A stretch of 64,000 bases of DNA from Chlamydiales bacterium. GTDB taxonomy: Bacteria > Chlamydiota > Chlamydiia > Chlamydiales > JACKPQ01. The stretch lies in assembly GCA_024233455.1 (NCBI GenBank), contig JACKPP010000001.1:248001-312000 (forward strand), given 5' to 3'. The position numbers and the translations under genes were made by a program. Positions 61,570 to 64,000 of this stretch are shown here, piece after piece (the first letter of the stretch is position 1; each line of letters begins with the position of its first letter). The notes under the pieces are model-generated. The model worked only from the letters and a program-made list of their open reading frames with translations. It did no database searches and was not told the origin of the DNA.

Positions 61570-62497
61570 TCAGATATAAAACATAAAGACCAAGCAGCAA
61601 TCCCCCATGCCATCTTGTCAACTTTTTCTTAAAATGGATAAGGCCCCATGTTAGGACGGTAAAGCCTAGCATCACGGGAATATCTAGGTAGAGCATTGGA
61701 GGAGAAAATTCTATCGGCTTTACCAGAGCGGCAACCGCTGCCACCATCGTAATATTGTAGATATTGCTGCCAAATACGTTGCCCAAAATCAAATCGGTGC
61801 GCTTTTTAATTGATGCTACGATCACGGTAGCAATTTCTGGCAGAGAACTTCCAATTGCTACAATCGTGACTCCAATTACGATTGGAGACAAACCAAAGTG
61901 GTGCGCGATGCTAGCGGCCCCTTTAACCAAAGCCCCCGCTCCCAAGACAAGTAGGACAACGCCTAGGACGACTAAAAAAATCTCACGCCCTAAGCTCAAT
62001 TTAGGAAGCACTTCCTGAGCCAGAGCTTGCCTGGCAATCGATTCCTCCTGCCGGGCAATCTTTAGCTGATAGATGGTATAGCCTACCATCCCTACCAAAA
62101 GAACCAGACCTTTCAATCGGCTAACAGATCCAGAAGCTGTCAAAATAAAGAGCACTGCTGAGGCAGCAAAAACAAGTGGCATTTCACGTTTTTTAATCAC
62201 GCTTGGAACATCTATGGGGCGAATTAATAGCGCTAATCCTAACACCAAACCCAGGTTGGCAATATTCGAGCCGACTACATTGCCCAAAGCGACATCCCCA
62301 CCAGCGCTCGTCACTTGCGCGGCAACGCTGGCAAAAAGCTCAGGCAATGATGTGGTAATTGCCACCACGGTCAGCCCTACAATAAGCGCCGGAACGCCCA
62401 GATCAAGCGCCAGCTTAACTGCGCCCTTCACCATCGCCTCTGCTCCACCCCAAAGCAAAGCTATTCCAAGTACGATCATTCCAAAAGCTAGCAACAT
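61559..62497 (-). CDS. Calcium/sodium:proton antiporter, CaxA/YrbG type
   Basis: A 312-residue cation antiporter with ten helices in two inverted halves. Each half carries the alpha motif: GNVVGSNIANLGLVLG (first) and GNVFGSNIYNITMVAA (second), with VVAITTSLPELFAS and IVAIGSSLPEIATV as the paired acidic helices. These place it in the Ca2+:cation antiporter superfamily (YrbG subfamily), exporting Ca2+ or taking up K+/Na+ in exchange. It is transcribed leftward, alone, overlapping the ATPase gene convergently. Confidence 0.92.
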   Translation of the reverse strand: MLLAFGMIVLGIALLWGGAEAMVKGAVKLALDLGVPALIVGLTVVAITTSLPELFASVAAQVTSAGGDVALGNVVGSNIANLGLVLGLALLIRPIDVPSVIKKREMPLVFAASAVLFILTASGSVSRLKGLVLLVGMVGYTIYQLKIARQEESIARQALAQEVLPKLSLGREIFLVVLGVVLLVLGAGALVKGAASIAHHFGLSPIVIGVTIVAIGSSLPEIATVIVASIKKRTDLILGNVFGSNIYNITMVAAVAALVKPIEFSPPMLYLDIPVMLGFTVLTWGLIHFKKKLTRWHGGLLLGLYVLYLINL

Positions 62498-62539
62498 AAT
62501 TATTTTTTATATATTGTAAGAGAAATAAGGAGAAGGACA

Positions 62540-63151
62540 ATGATTTTGCTAGCTCTATTTTTGGCAGCTAATTTAAGTGACTACATGCCACCCGATGTGC
62601 AGCAAAAAACTGGAATTACAAGCCTGACCAGGCAGCAACAAAATGAATTGGCTGGTTGGCTGGCTCTTTACATGGGACCTTCAACAACACCAGTACAAAA
62701 ACCTCTAGTCTTGGCTGAAAACTACCATGGAGGACGTGTTCTGCAACTCAGCGATGGCACCATTTGGGAAGTAGCTCCTGAAGATGTCAACTATACGGGT
62801 TTGTGGATCATGCCTTTTCGTGTGGCGCTGGGGCAAAGCGACAATCCTATTTATCCTCAAACCTTGACCGATCTAACCACCGGCACCACCGTACGCGTGC
62901 GTCAAATTTACACGGTAAATCCCTCAGATATTCCCAAAGAACCACCTGTTCCTGAAAATGAACAAACCACTCCGCCCGTGCAATCTCAACAAACACCCAT
63001 CAAAAAAACCACGCCCGACAAAACCACCAAACCCAAAAGTCCTAGCAATACTCAAAGCAATCCAAATGCGGTAAGGGTAGAGCCCAATCAAGACCAACTT
63101 CCAGGAATAACGCCAGGTCCTGGACAAGGTGGCCCATCGCCTAGCTCCTGA
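62540..63151 (+). CDS. Secreted protein with Pro/Thr-rich tail
   Basis: A 203-residue protein with AAGGAGAAGG before the ATG and a short signal peptide (MILLALFLAANLS). A compact domain (about 30-135, with GRVLQLSDGTIWEVAPED and TTGTTVRVRQIYTV) precedes a 65-residue tail rich in Pro, Thr, Gln and Lys. The tail may cross the cell envelope or be cleaved. No family recognised. It lies 46 bp upstream of the glycosyltransferase-like gene and could share its transcript. Confidence 0.72.
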   Translation: MILLALFLAANLSDYMPPDVQQKTGITSLTRQQQNELAGWLALYMGPSTTPVQKPLVLAENYHGGRVLQLSDGTIWEVAPEDVNYTGLWIMPFRVALGQSDNPIYPQTLTDLTTGTTVRVRQIYTVNPSDIPKEPPVPENEQTTPPVQSQQTPIKKTTPDKTTKPKSPSNTQSNPNAVRVEPNQDQLPGITPGPGQGGPSPSS

Positions 63152-63197
63152 TAAAAATATTGGAACCATATAGTCACTTTACGCTATAGAAGTTCAA

Positions 63198-63926
63198 ATG
63201 GACCAAGCACGTGGAATACTGACTGGCTGCGATAAAAACATGGAACTGTTTTTACCTTGGTGGTTTGACCACATCCAAAAACACAATACCCTTCCTGTTG
63301 CTATCATTGATTACGGGCTATCCGACTTTGGAAAACGCGTAGCCCAAAACATTGGCCTGCTCATAGAAAAACAACCTATCCCCATTGACAAATGTCAAGA
63401 AGCTCCCTCAAAAGCCTTTCCAACCTATCGGCACGAGGCAAGAGAGCTCTATATGTACAAACCATTTGGCTTAACCAGTTCACCCTTTGAGCATACCATA
63501 TGGCTAGACGTAGACTGCAAAGTAAAATGTGATTTATCGCCACTATTTGACACCCCAGAATTTAGCATCGCCTTAAATTCTGTCGATGGACAAGATTGGG
63601 CTAAAGAGTACCAAATTTTCTCATCTTTAGACACTCCTCTACTGAATACAGGCGTTCTGGTCGTTAAAAAAAACAGCCCCGTTTTACAATCTTGGTGTGA
63701 TCAAACTCTCCAGAAAAGTGCTCAATACGTGCTAGAAGATGTGCTACTATCAGAGCTCATCGCCACAGAAAACCTCCCGATCTCTATCTTACCTTCAACG
63801 TATAACACTCATTGGAAATGCGCAGATACCACCACCAAAATCGTCCACTTCATGAATCATTACGGAAAGGCGGTCATATTACAAGAGATGCTGGCCAAAG
63901 TTTGCGGAGTTGAAGATGAGCGATAA
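63198..63926 (+). CDS. Glycosyltransferase-like protein with DxD motif
   Basis: A 242-residue protein with MELFLPWWFDHIQKHN near its start, TYRHEARELYMYKPFGL, the likely catalytic IWLDVDCKVKCDLSPLFD (D-x-D), and LLNTGVLVVKKNSPVLQ, the layout of GT8-like or related sugar transferases. No signal peptide. A second copy starts 11 bp before its stop codon, so this is a tandem pair made from one transcript. Donor and acceptor are unknown. Confidence 0.7.
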   Translation: MDQARGILTGCDKNMELFLPWWFDHIQKHNTLPVAIIDYGLSDFGKRVAQNIGLLIEKQPIPIDKCQEAPSKAFPTYRHEARELYMYKPFGLTSSPFEHTIWLDVDCKVKCDLSPLFDTPEFSIALNSVDGQDWAKEYQIFSSLDTPLLNTGVLVVKKNSPVLQSWCDQTLQKSAQYVLEDVLLSELIATENLPISILPSTYNTHWKCADTTTKIVHFMNHYGKAVILQEMLAKVCGVEDER

Positions 63927-64000
63927 AGGCGTGCTCTTATTTTGTGATAAGACCCAAGAAATTTTCCTCCCTTGGTGGTACGACCACTACTGTCAGACCA
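63916..64000 (+). CDS. Glycosyltransferase-like paralogue, partial (cut by window edge)
   Basis: The ATG at 63916 overlaps the preceding gene by 11 bp. The first 28 codons encode DKGVLLFCDKTQEIFLPWWYDHYC (shown here in the pieces LLFCDKTQEIFLPWW and YDHYC), closely matching the start of the preceding protein (GCDKNMELFLPWWFDH). This is therefore a tandem paralogue continuing beyond the window. Confidence 0.75.
   Translation, partial: MSDKGVLLFCDKTQEIFLPWWYDHYCQT

Overview
The window is from a member of the Chlamydiota, most likely an environmental ('chlamydia-like') lineage rather than Chlamydia itself. The strongest evidence is the run rpsA-nusA-infB-rbfA-truB-ribF-(MFS)-ychF-(small ORF)-sctU-sctV-sctW/copN-CesT chaperone-malQ at 42236-58811. 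It follows, gene for gene, the order known from Chlamydia trachomatis (CT098 to CT087), with two extra genes inserted. The rpe-yvcK-HAD-efp-accB-accC cluster at 34171-38802 includes the chlamydial rpe/efp/accB/accC neighbourhood (CT121-CT124). Genes absent from the reduced Chlamydiaceae (glutamate decarboxylase, uracil phosphoribosyltransferase, a USP-type deubiquitinase, an F-box protein, many transporters) point to an amoeba- or protist-associated relative. The genus cannot be fixed from this sequence alone.

Layout. 1-7000: a partial unknown gene, a membrane protein with an M3 peptidase, and a three-gene leftward operon encoding a USP-family deubiquitinase, a DNase I/sphingomyelinase-fold enzyme (EEP family) and a LicD-type nucleotidyltransferase; this is the best candidate host-manipulation locus. 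7000-16500: FMN reductase with a K+ channel-like protein, hydrolase, MFS transporter, SDR, ZntB/CorA with MscS, a small stress-like cluster (ChaB, two DUF3185-like proteins, Host_attach), and a UPRT with an unexpected export signal. 16500-20900: cyclase-family hydrolase, sodium:solute symporter, glutamate decarboxylase and a membrane protein with 15-residue repeats, all in one leftward operon. 20900-33100: RNA methyltransferase, purple-acid-phosphatase-like protein, orphan AbiEi-like protein, exported 2H-phosphoesterase-like protein, four tRNAs (Tyr, Thr, Val, Asp), TtcA-like protein, PutP-like symporter, SurE, YitT, and exported GT32- and exostosin-type glycosyltransferases and Nudix hydrolase. 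33281-41789: rmlA, accC, accB, efp, HAD, yvcK, rpe, an unknown 480-residue protein, short aspartokinase and an F-box protein, all leftward. 41790-42235: a structured, GC-rich repeat block. 42236-60329: the translation and type III secretion superoperon, malQ and a SirB1-like/TPR protein. 60330-64000: a 33-bp palindrome before a DUF4143 ATPase, a CaxA-type antiporter, a secreted Pro-rich protein and two tandem glycosyltransferase-like paralogues, the last cut by the window edge.

Themes. (i) Eukaryote-like or host-acting candidates (USP, F-box, EEP and LicD proteins) in a genome that encodes a type III export apparatus here (SctU, SctV, SctW and chaperone). (ii) An unusual number of enzymes that are normally cytosolic carry N-terminal export signals (UPRT, Nudix, 2H phosphoesterase, GT32, exostosin, M3 peptidase). 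(iii) An elongation factor P with arginine at the modified loop position, in the same operon as rmlA, the first enzyme of dTDP-rhamnose synthesis. All function statements rest on motif reading by eye; no database search was run.
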